Shown here piece after piece: positions 1-7,704 of a stretch of 64,000 nt of DNA. The first letter of the stretch is position 1. The number at the start of each line of letters is the position of its first letter. Origin of the DNA: Streptomyces sp. Act143 (GTDB taxonomy: Bacteria; Actinomycetota; Actinomycetes; Streptomycetales; Streptomycetaceae); assembly GCF_003143935.1 (NCBI RefSeq), contig NZ_QFRX01000001.1:6287543-6351542 (forward strand). The letters run 5' to 3'. The notes beneath the pieces are model-generated. The model ran no database searches. It saw only the letters and a program-made list of their open reading frames with translations, and was not told the origin of the DNA. The translations under genes were made by a program, and so were the position numbers.

Positions 1-698
1 CCGTGCCACTTCTCGCACCAGTAGTGCAGCGCCGCCAGGTGCGCACCCATGTGCGCCGGCGCGCGGTCCAGGATCTTCAGCCAGAGCTGCTCGAACTCCT
101 CGCGCGGGTACGCGAGCCCCCGCGCCACCGACAGCTCGACGATGTACGGGATCGGATCACCGGGAGCCAGCAGCGCCGCCTCGGCGCACGCCGCCTTCGC
201 CTCCTCCATGATGATCCGGAAGTCGTCCGTCCCCGGCGTCGCCGTCCGCCACGCCTGCTGCACCAGGAACTCCGCGTGCACGGCCGCGCCGCCCGCGTCC
301 TTCGGCGCCTCGGCCCGCCACACCCGCAGCCACTGCCCGCCCGGCGTCTCGCTCACCCCGCCCGGCCGCTGCGCCAGCTCGAGGGAGGCCGCCCCCGCGA
401 AGGCCTGCACGCGCTGCCATCGCAGCTCGCCCGCCGTCTCGGTGCCGGCGAGCAGCTGGGAGGCCGCGCGGTAGTCCTGGGTGCGCTGCACCAGGTCCAG
501 AACGTCCAGCAGGTCCTGGTCGGGGCCGGGCATCCGGACGTCCAGCTCCTCCTGCCGTACGAAGCCGTAGTCCGCGGGGTCCGCGGCGTCGGGGTGGCCC
601 GGCGAGACCTGCTCGATCATGCCCCGCCTGCGCCGCAGGACCGGAAGCAGCACGAAGCCCAGCATGACCACCGCCATCAGGGCCCAGAGAATCTCCAT
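1..698 (-). CDS. Membrane-anchored hypothetical protein, 3' end missing
   Basis: The reading frame enters from beyond the left window edge, so the C-terminus is missing; about 232 residues are visible. The start ATG (complement of 696-698) is followed by MEILWALMAVVMLGFVLLPV, a single N-terminal membrane segment, then a basic stop-transfer stretch (RRRRG) and a soluble domain. The soluble part contains LDVLDLVQRTQDYRAASQLL, a conserved-looking WRTATPGTD segment and AEAALLAPGDPIPYIVEL, which reads like TPR-type helical hairpins. I do not recognise a characterised family; similar tetratricopeptide-like membrane proteins occur widely in Streptomyces. It is transcribed away from metB, with a 424-bp repeat-rich gap between the two genes. 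Confidence 0.7.
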   Translation of the reverse strand, partial: MEILWALMAVVMLGFVLLPVLRRRRGMIEQVSPGHPDAADPADYGFVRQEELDVRMPGPDQDLLDVLDLVQRTQDYRAASQLLAGTETAGELRWQRVQAFAGAASLELAQRPGGVSETPGGQWLRVWRAEAPKDAGGAAVHAEFLVQQAWRTATPGTDDFRIIMEEAKAACAEAALLAPGDPIPYIVELSVARGLAYPREEFEQLWLKILDRAPAHMGAHLAALHYWCEKWH

Positions 699-741
699 GG
701 CACAAGCGTTCCAGACACCGCCGACAATTGGCCAACCCGGT

Positions 742-870
742 CCCCGGCCTGTGGACGGACTGGCCTTCGGCGGGGTCCCCGGCCTGTGGACGGACCCCGT
801 CTGTGGCGGGCTCTCCCCCTGTGGACGAACCGGCCCGTCGCGCAGTTCCCCGCCGGTGGACGAACCCGCC
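742..870. repeat. Degenerate repeats around a CTGTGGACGGAC core
   Basis: Four copies of a CxGTGGACGrAC core occur about every 34-36 bp (near 749, 783, 819 and 855), separated by variable GC-rich sequence. The block includes GTCGCGCAGTTCCCCGC (837-853), which is the core of a dispersed repeat also found at 22390 and 46254. No credible gene lies here. Confidence 0.6.
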
Positions 871-892
871 GTGGGGCGGGGGAGATGCGCGT

Positions 893-1043
893 GGGCAACC
901 CGTGCCGACGGTCGTGGGCAACCCGTGCGACGGTCGTGGGTAACCAGTACCGACGGCCGTGGACACCCGTACCGACGGCCGTGGACACCCGTACCGGCGG
1001 AGGTGGACACCCGTACCGGCGGAGGTGGATACCCCGTGCCGGT
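893..1043. repeat. Tandem array, seven copies of a 22-23 bp unit
   Basis: Seven contiguous units begin at 893, 916, 938, 961, 983, 1005 and 1027 (the last truncated). Each follows the pattern GGrnAnCCnGTnCCGrCGGnnGT. Units 4 to 6 are nearly identical. The array ends about 80 bp upstream of the cystathionine gamma-synthase start, so it lies in the promoter or leader region of that gene. Confidence 0.8.
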
Positions 1044-1122
1044 GGCCGACCGAGGCGGGCCGGCGGCCGGGGACAGTCTCGGCGCCGACATCGGTCCACG
1101 ATGCGGACTACGCTCGGGGCTC

Positions 1123-2280
1123 ATGAGCGACAGGCACATCAGTCAGCATTTCGAGACCCTCGCGATCCACGCGGGCAACACCGCTGATCCCCTCACGGGC
1201 GCGGTCGTCCCGCCGATCTACCAGGTCTCCACCTACAAGCAGGACGGCGTCGGCGGCCTGCGCGGCGGCTACGAGTACAGCCGCAGCGCCAACCCCACCC
1301 GCACCGCCCTGGAGGAGAACCTCGCCGCCCTCGAAGGCGGCCGCCGGGGTCTCGCGTTCGCGTCCGGACTGGCGGCCGAGGACTGCCTGCTGCGTACGCT
1401 GCTCAGCCCGGGCGACCACGTGGTCATCCCCAACGACGCGTACGGCGGCACCTTCCGCCTCTTCGCCAAGGTCGTCGCCCGGTGGGGCGTGGAGTGGTCG
1501 GTCGCCGACACCAGCGACCCCGCCGCCGTTCGGGCCGCCATCACCCCGAAGACCAAGGTCGTGTGGGTGGAGACCCCCTCCAACCCGCTGCTCGGCATCA
1601 CCGACATCGCCGCCGTCGCGCAGGTCGCCCGGGACGCGGGCGCGAAGCTCGTCGTCGACAACACCTTCGCCACGCCGTACCTCCAGCAGCCGCTGTCGCT
1701 CGGCGCCGACGTCGTGGTGCACTCCCTGACCAAGTACATGGGCGGCCACTCCGACGTCGTCGGCGGTGCGCTCATCGTCGGTGACGAGGCGCTCGGCGAG
1801 GAACTCGCGTACCACCAGAACGCGATGGGCGCGGTCGCCGGCCCCTTCGACTCCTGGCTGGTGCTGCGCGGCACCAAGACGCTGTCGGTGCGCATGGACC
1901 GGCACAGCGAGAACGCCACCAAGGTCGCCGACATGCTGACCCGGCACGCGCGCGTGACGAAGGTTCTCTACCCGGGCCTGGAGGACCACCCCGGGCACGA
2001 GGTCGCCGCCAAGCAGATGCGGGCGTTCGGCGGCATGGTCTCCTTCCGGGTCGAGGGCGGCGAGGAGGCGGCCGTCGAGGTCTGCAACCGCGCCAAGGTC
2101 TTCACGCTGGGCGAGTCCCTCGGTGGCGTCGAGTCGCTCATCGAGCACCCCGGCCGGATGACGCACGCGTCCGCCGCGGGCAGCGCCCTGGAGGTGCCCG
2201 CAGACCTGGTGCGCCTCTCCGTGGGCATCGAGAACGTCGACGACCTGCTGGAGGACCTGCAGCAGGCCCTGGAGCGCTAG
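1123..2280 (+). CDS. metB: Cystathionine gamma-synthase / gamma-lyase
   Basis: A 385-residue cytoplasmic enzyme of the Cys/Met-metabolism PLP family (fold type I), the usual length. It joins O-acyl-homoserine and cysteine, or cleaves cystathionine; the family is often bifunctional in actinobacteria, so the direction cannot be fixed from sequence. Visible signatures are the N-terminal FETLAIHAGN, YEYSRSANPTR (phosphate binding across the dimer interface), FASGLAAEDCLLR, VVDNTFATPYLQQP and the PLP-lysine segment VHSLTKYMGGHSDVVGG, with the Schiff-base lysine at residue 204. ESLGGVESLIEHPGRMTHAS near the C-terminus is also typical. ATG 1123 was chosen because homology begins immediately; the longer upstream frame runs through the tandem array and has no family resemblance. 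The gene is monocistronic. Confidence 0.92.
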   Translation: MSDRHISQHFETLAIHAGNTADPLTGAVVPPIYQVSTYKQDGVGGLRGGYEYSRSANPTRTALEENLAALEGGRRGLAFASGLAAEDCLLRTLLSPGDHVVIPNDAYGGTFRLFAKVVARWGVEWSVADTSDPAAVRAAITPKTKVVWVETPSNPLLGITDIAAVAQVARDAGAKLVVDNTFATPYLQQPLSLGADVVVHSLTKYMGGHSDVVGGALIVGDEALGEELAYHQNAMGAVAGPFDSWLVLRGTKTLSVRMDRHSENATKVADMLTRHARVTKVLYPGLEDHPGHEVAAKQMRAFGGMVSFRVEGGEEAAVEVCNRAKVFTLGESLGGVESLIEHPGRMTHASAAGSALEVPADLVRLSVGIENVDDLLEDLQQALER

Positions 2281-2287
2281 CCGACCG

Positions 2288-2376
2288 GCCTCGTCAGCCG
2301 GCGTCGTCAGCCGGCCTCGTCAGTCAACGGCTCACCGGCCGGCGGCTCACCGGCCGGCGGCTCACCAGCCGGTCAG
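2288..2376. repeat. Short tandem repeats after metB
   Basis: TCGTCAGCCGGC-like units (about three) are followed by three 15-bp units of the form CGGCTCACCGGCCGG. The last unit runs into the 3' end of the convergent small membrane gene and contains its stop codon. The repeated complementary CCGG and CGGC segments could fold and may terminate transcription from both sides. Confidence 0.55.
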
Positions 2377-2610
2377 CGGTGGGGTCGTCTCCGACGGCGG
2401 CTCCACCCAGGGGCGGGCCATCACCGCCCAGACGACGAAGGCGATGCTCGCCGCGAACAGCAGGAACCACATCACGCGGCGGGCCGCCCGCCGGCGGCGC
2501 AGCATGCGGGTGCCACGGCGCACCACCTCGGCGTGCAGCTCCGGCGGCACCGGCGGCGGCACCCGCTCCATGACCCGCCGCACGGCGGCCTCACGCTCGG
2601 GCCGGTTCAC
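2362..2610 (-). CDS. Small single-pass membrane protein
   Basis: About 82 residues from GTG at 2610. The N-terminal half is charged (RPEREAAVRRVMERVPPPVPPELHAEVVRRG), then a basic RRRRAARR precedes a single membrane helix (WFLLFAASIAFVVWAVM) and a short tail. Its start lies 57 bp downstream of the stop of the sigma-like gene on the same strand, so the two are probably one operon. Its position after a sigma-like gene suggests a membrane partner of that protein, but no anti-sigma motif is evident and this is inference. An in-frame ATG at 2655 would give a 97-residue version. Confidence 0.6.
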   Translation of the reverse strand: MNRPEREAAVRRVMERVPPPVPPELHAEVVRRGTRMLRRRRAARRVMWFLLFAASIAFVVWAVMARPWVEPPSETTPPLTGW

Positions 2611-2667
2611 GGCCGTCCCCTTCCAGTCATGCGGCTGCTCCGCCGAGGGCCCCACGGCCGCGACCCC

Positions 2668-3171
2668 TCATGACGCCGCCACCTTCGCTCCGCCCACCGC
2701 CGGGGCCGGGCCCCGTGGTGGGTGCAGCAATGTCGCCGTGGCCCGGTCGCAGATCGTGTGGACGCGTTCCGTCGGCAGGCCGAGAAGTGCCGCCGTCTGT
2801 TCCTCGGCGACCCCCTCGTAGAGCCTGAGGACGAGGACCAGCCGCTCCTGCGGGGCCAGGCCGGCCAGCGGGCTGGCGGGATGGGGACGGGTGCCCAGCA
2901 GGCCGCCGTACTGGTGCCACGCGCCGCGGGCGAAGCGGGTCGCCAGGTACTGGCGGGTGCGGTCGTACGGGTCCTCGCCGTGCAGTCCGTCCCAGCACGC
3001 GTACGTGTGCGCCAGCGACAGTGTCAGCAGGCGCCGCGCGCGCGGGTTGTCGTCCGGAGCCTCCGCCGTGAGCAGCGTCGCGGCATGCAGCAGCCGCCCG
3101 GCCGCGCCCGCGACGAACGCCTTGAACTCCCGGGCTCGGCGGGCGTCTTGGGACGCATGCCGTTGTCGCAC
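2668..3171 (-). CDS. ECF sigma factor-like protein
   Basis: A 167-residue protein from GTG 3171, chosen because a clear GGGAGG ribosome site sits a few bases upstream; a longer in-frame start at 3402 runs through sequence that does not look coding. The N-terminal half (AFVAGAAGRLLHAATLLT, then TLSLAHTYACWDGL) resembles sigma region 2 of the SigE-family group. The C-terminal half, LAPQERLVLVLRLYEGVAEEQTAALLGLPTERV, is a recognisable region 4 helix-turn-helix. Region 2 is weak, so this could be a sigma-like regulator rather than a working sigma factor. It is followed by a small membrane protein gene. Confidence 0.7.
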   Translation of the reverse strand: MRQRHASQDARRAREFKAFVAGAAGRLLHAATLLTAEAPDDNPRARRLLTLSLAHTYACWDGLHGEDPYDRTRQYLATRFARGAWHQYGGLLGTRPHPASPLAGLAPQERLVLVLRLYEGVAEEQTAALLGLPTERVHTICDRATATLLHPPRGPAPAVGGAKVAAS

Positions 3172-3596
3172 CGCGCCTCCCGCCTCAGGCCGACCGTACG
3201 AGGGAACCCGGCCCCGGGGCGCGTACGGGCTGTTACGGAACACGCAACCCTGTACGACTCGGGACCCGGTCTCATATGAGGCCAGGGGTGGCCTTTCGGT
3301 CAAGAGTCGCGCGCCGTTCGGCCAAGGCCGCGTGCGCGGCGCTCGATCCGGAGCGTGCCCACTCCACAGACCCACGCACCACCCCGACGCGCCGGCGCAC
3401 ACCTGCCCCGCGCACGCCCCGCCGCGAGCCGCACCCGCGCACTACCAGGCGCGCGCACCGCCACCGGGCACCACCAGGCGCGCGGCATCAGTCCCGCCTA
3501 CCGCCACTCGCCACTGCCACCCGCCCCCGCCACCCGCCGCTCACGCGCGCGTGCCGGTCAGCCCGGTCACGCCGGTCGCGCCGGTCGCGCCGGTCC
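3172..3596. other. Non-coding GC-rich gap
   Basis: A 425-bp stretch between the sigma-like gene start and the MarR gene stop. It contains runs of CCGCGCAC-type sequence and a short GTCGCGCCG repetition near 3575-3590. All frames through it are rich in Arg, Pro and His with no domain resemblance, so I see no gene. The promoter of the sigma-like gene should lie near 3180-3260. Confidence 0.5.
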
Positions 3597-4121
3597 TCAG
3601 GACGTCGACGGTGATTCCGCCCCCGACAGGCCCTGGGCCGCCATCCGGGAGGAGAGCGCGGTGTTGAAGCGTGTGAGGAGCGTGCAGAAGGCCTCGCGCT
3701 CCTCCGGCGCCCAGTCGTGGGTCAGCTCGGCCATCAACTGACGCCTCGACGAGCGCACTTCCTCCAGCCGCGACAGCCCGCGCGGGGACAACTGGAGCAC
3801 CACCGCGCGCCCGTCCTCCGGGTGCGAGGTGCGCTTGACGAGCCCGGTGTCCACGAGCGGCGCCACCTGCCGGGTGACCGTCGACGAGTCGATGCCCATG
3901 CTCGCGGCGAGCGCCTTGACGCCCATCGGGCCTTCGTTGTCGAGGCGGTTGAGCAGCAGGTATGCGGCGCGGTCCATGGAGTTGCGCACCTGCCCGACCC
4001 CGCCGAGTCGGGTCTGTTCCGCACGGCGGGCGAAGACCGCCACCTCGTGCTGCAGCGTGTCGAGGAGACCGGTGTCACCGACGGTCGTCATGTCCATCGA
4101 CATTTCAGGTGTTGTGGGCAT
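3597..4121 (-). CDS. MarR-family transcriptional regulator
   Basis: A 174-residue winged-helix regulator. RNSMDRAAYLLLNRLDNEGPMGVKALAASMGIDSSTVTRQV is the helix-turn-helix with its recognition helix, and KRTSHPEDGRAVVLQLSPRG is the wing with the conserved D-x-R. The flanking helices (LDTLQHEVAVFARRAEQTRL, and the C-terminal ERE..FCTLLTRFNTAL) would form the dimer interface. Several in-frame Met codons lie near the start (4121, 4103 and 4097), so the exact N-terminus is uncertain. It is divergent from threonine dehydratase with a 145-bp gap, so it may act on that gene or itself; no clear palindromic operator was seen there. Confidence 0.85.
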   Translation of the reverse strand: MPTTPEMSMDMTTVGDTGLLDTLQHEVAVFARRAEQTRLGGVGQVRNSMDRAAYLLLNRLDNEGPMGVKALAASMGIDSSTVTRQVAPLVDTGLVKRTSHPEDGRAVVLQLSPRGLSRLEEVRSSRRQLMAELTHDWAPEEREAFCTLLTRFNTALSSRMAAQGLSGAESPSTS

Positions 4122-4266
4122 GGCCGGGGGCTCACTTCAGATAAGGGGTGCTGGGTTGGGGGACAGGGTACGCGGCCGGAAGGCGGGTCGTACCGGCGCT
4201 GCGCAATCCGGTCTCGGAGGTTGGTCACAGCGGCCGCTCCCGCCTGTGAACTGCGATGCTTGTGTC

Positions 4267-5505
4267 ATGAGCTATGGCACGGCTGACTCCTTGCACTCCC
4301 TGCGGTCCGTCACTCTCGACGACGTGCGCGGCGCCCAGAAGATGCTCACGGGCGTGGCGCGGGTGACGGCCATGGAGGGCAGCCGCCACCTCTCCCAGTC
4401 GGTCGGCTCACCGGTGCACTTCAAGTGCGAGAACCTCCAGCGGACCGGGTCGTTCAAGCTCCGTGGCGCGTACGTGAGGATCGCCGGGCTGCTGCCCGAG
4501 GAGCGGGCCGCCGGGGTCGTCGCCGCGAGCGCGGGCAACCACGCGCAGGGCGTGGCGCTGGCCTCGTCCCTGCTGGGCGTGCGGTCGACGGTGTTCATGC
4601 CCAAGGGTGCCCCGCTGCCCAAGATCAGCGCGACCCGGGAGTACGGCGCCGAGGTGAGGCTGCACGGGCAGGTGGTCGACGAGACGCTGGCCGCCGCGCA
4701 GGAGTACGCGGAGCGGACGGGCGCGGTCTTCATCCACCCCTTCGACCACCCGGACATCATCGCGGGCCAGGGCACGGTCGGCCTGGAGATCCTGGAGCAG
4801 TGCCCGGAGGTGCGCACGATCGTGCTCGGGATCGGCGGCGGCGGTCTCGCGGCCGGGGTCGCGGTCGCGGTGAAGTCGCTCCGGCCCGATGTGCGGATCG
4901 TGGGCGTGCAGGCGGCGGGCGCGGCCGCGTATCCGCCCTCGCTGGCGGCCGGGCGCCCGGTGTCGATCGAGAACCCGGCGACGATGGCCGACGGCATGAA
5001 GGTCGGGCGGCCGGGCGACGTGCCGTTCGCGATCGTGGGCGAGCTGGTCGACGAGGTGCGCACGGTCACGGAGGACGAACTGTCCGCGGCGCTGCTGCTG
5101 AGCCTGGAGCGGGCCAAGCTGGTCGTCGAGCCGGCCGGCGCGAGCCCCGTCGCGGCGCTGCTGAGCGACCCCGGCGCCTTCGAGGGGCCGGTCGTCGCGG
5201 TGCTGTCCGGCGGCAACGTCGACCCGGTCCTGTTGCAGCGCGTCCTGCGCCACGGCATGGCCGCGCAGGGCCGCTACCTGGCCGTACGGCTGCGGCTGAC
5301 CGACCGTCCGGGCGCCCTCGCCACGCTCCTCGGGGTGTTGTCAGTGGTCGACGCTAACGTCCTCGATGTGAGCCACGTACGGACCGACCCACGGCTCGGG
5401 CTCACGGAGGCGGAGGTCGAGCTGCACCTGGAGACCAAGGGTCCTGAGCACTGCGCCGAGGTCGGCCGAGCCCTGCGGGACGCGGGTTACACGGTCATCG
5501 ACTGA
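4267..5505 (+). CDS. ilvA: Threonine ammonia-lyase (dehydratase) with C-terminal ACT-like domain
   Basis: A 412-residue PLP enzyme (fold type II) converting L-threonine to 2-oxobutyrate and ammonia, feeding isoleucine synthesis or threonine catabolism. The PLP lysine is in ENLQRTGSFKLRGAY, the glycine loop in VVAASAGNHAQGVA, and a second glycine-rich PLP-phosphate loop in VLGIGGGGLAAGVA. The last ~75 residues (YLAVRLRLTDRPGALATLLGVLSVVDANVLDVSHVR) form a single ACT-like regulatory domain, the architecture of the short catabolic or Corynebacterium-type enzyme rather than the two-ACT-subdomain E. coli IlvA. ATG 4267 directly precedes the aligned N-terminus. Monocistronic. Confidence 0.92.
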   Translation: MSYGTADSLHSLRSVTLDDVRGAQKMLTGVARVTAMEGSRHLSQSVGSPVHFKCENLQRTGSFKLRGAYVRIAGLLPEERAAGVVAASAGNHAQGVALASSLLGVRSTVFMPKGAPLPKISATREYGAEVRLHGQVVDETLAAAQEYAERTGAVFIHPFDHPDIIAGQGTVGLEILEQCPEVRTIVLGIGGGGLAAGVAVAVKSLRPDVRIVGVQAAGAAAYPPSLAAGRPVSIENPATMADGMKVGRPGDVPFAIVGELVDEVRTVTEDELSAALLLSLERAKLVVEPAGASPVAALLSDPGAFEGPVVAVLSGGNVDPVLLQRVLRHGMAAQGRYLAVRLRLTDRPGALATLLGVLSVVDANVLDVSHVRTDPRLGLTEAEVELHLETKGPEHCAEVGRALRDAGYTVID

Positions 5506-5507
5506 AG

Positions 5508-5590
5508 CCGTCGATCGAGATCATCGATCGAGGTCATCGATCGAGGCGGTCGATCGAGGCGGACGGTCAGGGCCATCGACCGAGGTCAGC
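5508..5590. repeat. CGATCGAG tandem repeats downstream of ilvA
   Basis: Five or more copies of a 13-bp unit approximating TCATCGATCGAGG follow the ilvA stop codon. CGATCG is self-complementary, so the transcript could form alternative stems. It may act as a terminator or 3' stabiliser, or simply reflect replication slippage. Confidence 0.6.
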
Positions 5591-5620
5591 GGCTCGGATT
5601 CACCCTTTCGGGAAAGTCCG

Positions 5621-5649
5621 TTGAGACTCGCGATACATCGCGTTATGGT
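5621..5649 (+). promoter_or_regulatory. Sigma-70-type promoter with palindromic operator in the spacer
   Basis: TTGAGA (5621-5626) and TATGGT (5644-5649) are separated by exactly 17 bp, a good match to the vegetative consensus. The spacer contains CGCGATACATCGCG (5629-5642), a perfect 6+2+6 palindrome. A repressor bound there would block RNA polymerase. It should drive the ABC transporter genes, leaving a leader of roughly 100 nt. Confidence 0.65.
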
Positions 5650-5753
5650 GTGTCTCGTATCCCGAATCCCCGCCCGGCGTCAAAAAAGAACGCGCGGCGG
5701 AACCCGCACAAACCTAGGCTTTTCGAAGAATCCCCGACGACGTGGAGACTCAT

Positions 5754-6779
5754 ATGCCAGGCGCCATCTACGCCGAAGGCCTGGTGAAGACCTTCGGCGA
5801 CGTAAGGGCTCTGGACGGCGTCGACCTCGACGTGCCGGAAGGCACCGTCCTGGGCCTGCTCGGGCCGAACGGCGCGGGCAAGACGACGACCGTCCGTTGT
5901 CTGACGACCCTGCTGCGCCCCGACCGCGGCAAGGCGGTCGTCGCCGGCATCGACGTCCTCAAGCACCCCGACGCCGTGCGCCGCAACATCGGGCTGTCCG
6001 GCCAGTTCGCGGCGGTCGACGAGTATCTGACCGGCCGCGAGAACCTCCAGATGGTCGGCCGGCTCTACCAGATGAAGGCGAAGGCGGCGAAGACCCGCGC
6101 GGCCGAGCTCCTGGAGCAGTTCGACCTCGCGGACGCCGCCGACCGCCCCACCAAGACCTACTCCGGAGGTATGCGCCGCCGCCTCGACCTCGCCGCCGCC
6201 CTGGTCGTCTCCCCGCCCGTGATGTTCATGGACGAACCGACGACCGGCCTCGACCCGCGCAACCGCCAGCTGCTGTGGGACGTCATCAAGCGACTCGTCT
6301 CCGGCGGTACGACCCTGCTGCTGACCACGCAGTACCTCGAGGAGGCCGACCACCTCGCCCATGACATCGCCGTCGTCGACCACGGCCATGTCATCGCCCA
6401 GGGCACCTCCGACCAGCTCAAGGCCCGCACCGGCGGCGAGCGCGTCGAGGTCGTCGTCCACGAGCGCGAGGACATCGCGACCGCCTCCGAGGTCCTGCGC
6501 GGCTTCGGCAAGGGGGACACCACGGTCGAGGAGCACACCCGCAAGCTCACCGTCCCCGTCACCGGCGGCGCCAAGCTGCTCGCCGAGGTCATCCGCGAAC
6601 TCGACACCCGCGGCATCGAGATAGACGACATCGGACTGCGCCGCCCCACCCTCGACGACGTGTTCCTCTCCCTGACCGGCCACGTGGCCGAGGAGAAGGA
6701 CGCGGAGAGCGACGACGGGGGCGGCGGCGAGAGCGCCAAGAAGGCCGCCAAGACCGGCAAGGAGGCCGTCAGGAAATGA
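5754..6779 (+). CDS. ABC exporter ATPase, DrrA family
   Basis: A 341-residue ATP-binding subunit of a drug/lipid-type exporter. Walker A GPNGAGKT lies at residues 37-44, the signature YSGGMRRR at 136-143 and Walker B VMFMDE at 156-161, followed by the D-loop (TGLDPRN) and the switch His region. The ~100-residue C-terminal extension (KLLAEVIRELDTRGIEIDDIGLRRPTLDDVFLSLTG) is the DrrA-type regulatory domain, ending in a charged tail. The start at 5754 was preferred over ATG 5742 because GGAG lies 7 nt upstream. The stop overlaps the permease start (ATGA), indicating translational coupling. Confidence 0.92.
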   Translation: MPGAIYAEGLVKTFGDVRALDGVDLDVPEGTVLGLLGPNGAGKTTTVRCLTTLLRPDRGKAVVAGIDVLKHPDAVRRNIGLSGQFAAVDEYLTGRENLQMVGRLYQMKAKAAKTRAAELLEQFDLADAADRPTKTYSGGMRRRLDLAAALVVSPPVMFMDEPTTGLDPRNRQLLWDVIKRLVSGGTTLLLTTQYLEEADHLAHDIAVVDHGHVIAQGTSDQLKARTGGERVEVVVHEREDIATASEVLRGFGKGDTTVEEHTRKLTVPVTGGAKLLAEVIRELDTRGIEIDDIGLRRPTLDDVFLSLTGHVAEEKDAESDDGGGGESAKKAAKTGKEAVRK

Positions 6780-7633
6780 GTGCCGTCACCGACACCGCAC
6801 GCATCGCACCGGCCACCAACCCGGTCAGCCAGTCCGTCCGGGACTCCATGGTCGTCGCGAAACGCAATCTGATCCGCATGTCGCGGATTCCCGAGATGAT
6901 CATCTATGGGCTCATCCAGCCCATCATGTTCGTGGTGCTGTTCACCTACGTCTTCGGCGGCTCCATGCAGATCGGCGGCAGCACCAGCGCCGTCGACTAC
7001 AAGAACTTCCTGATGGCCGGCATCTTCGCGCAGACCGTCACGTTCGCCACCGCCAGTTCCGGCGCGGGCATCGCCGACGACATGCACAAGGGGCTCATCG
7101 ACCGGTTCCGCTCGCTGCCCATGGCCAGGGGCGCGGTGCTCACCGGGCGTACCTTCGCCGACCTCGTCCAGACCGCGCTCACCCTGATAGTCCTCGCGGT
7201 GGTCGCCCTGCTGGTGGGCTGGCGCGTCGGATCGGACGCGGACACCAACGTGGGCAAGGTGCTGGGCGCCTTCGGGCTGCTGCTCCTGCTCGGGTACGCG
7301 TTCACCTGGATCGGCGCCCTGATCGGCATGTCCGTCCGCACCCCCGAGGCGGCCACCTCCAGCGGGCTGATCTGGCTCTTCCCGGTCACGTTCATCTCGA
7401 ACGCGTTCGTGGACACCAGCCACATGACGCCGTGGCTGCGCCATGTCGCCGACTGGAACCCGTTCAGCGCCACGGTCCAGGCCTGCCGGGAGCTGTTCGG
7501 CAACCCCGGGGTCTCGCCCTCCGAGGCATGGCCGATGCAGCACCCGGTATGGGCCTCGCTGATCTACTCGCTCCTGATCATCGTCGTGTTCAGGACGCTG
7601 GCGGTCCGGAAGTACCGCTCGGCGACAGCATGA
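6776..7633 (+). CDS. ABC-2 type permease, DrrB family
   Basis: A 285-residue integral membrane protein with about six hydrophobic segments and the ABC-2 (daunorubicin-resistance DrrB) layout: a cytoplasmic N-terminus (VRDSMVVAKRNLIRMSRIPEM), first helix LIQPIMFVVLFTYVFGG, and the conserved loop LPMARGAVLTGRTFADL. The typical membrane half-loop TFISNAFVDTSHMTPWLRHVADWNPFS precedes the last helix. It partners the ATPase immediately upstream with overlapping stop and start. The substrate cannot be read from sequence; this family exports hydrophobic drugs or lipids. A strong terminator follows. Confidence 0.9.
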   Translation: MSAVTDTARIAPATNPVSQSVRDSMVVAKRNLIRMSRIPEMIIYGLIQPIMFVVLFTYVFGGSMQIGGSTSAVDYKNFLMAGIFAQTVTFATASSGAGIADDMHKGLIDRFRSLPMARGAVLTGRTFADLVQTALTLIVLAVVALLVGWRVGSDADTNVGKVLGAFGLLLLLGYAFTWIGALIGMSVRTPEAATSSGLIWLFPVTFISNAFVDTSHMTPWLRHVADWNPFSATVQACRELFGNPGVSPSEAWPMQHPVWASLIYSLLIIVVFRTLAVRKYRSATA

Positions 7634-7638
7634 CAAGA

Positions 7639-7666
7639 CCCCCGGGGTCCCGAGGGACACCGGGGG
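7639..7666 (+). terminator. Stem-loop terminator after the ABC operon
   Basis: Thirteen-base arms (7639-7651 and 7654-7666) pair with a single mismatch around a very short loop. There is no U-tract, which is common in high-GC actinobacteria. It lies between convergent genes, so it may serve both the ABC operon and greA. Confidence 0.7.
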
Positions 7667-7704
7667 CCGTCAGAAACAGGTCTCGGCTGCCGGAGATCGA
7701 GGTC

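Noticed and set aside
893-1043. Possible CRISPR array or short repetitive protein gene
   Set aside because: The units abut without spacers, and no frame through them shows a start with ribosome site and plausible protein.
3276-3614. Arg/Thr/Pro-rich frames in the gap before the MarR gene
   Set aside because: Low-complexity translation on both strands, no ribosome site and no homology-like motifs.
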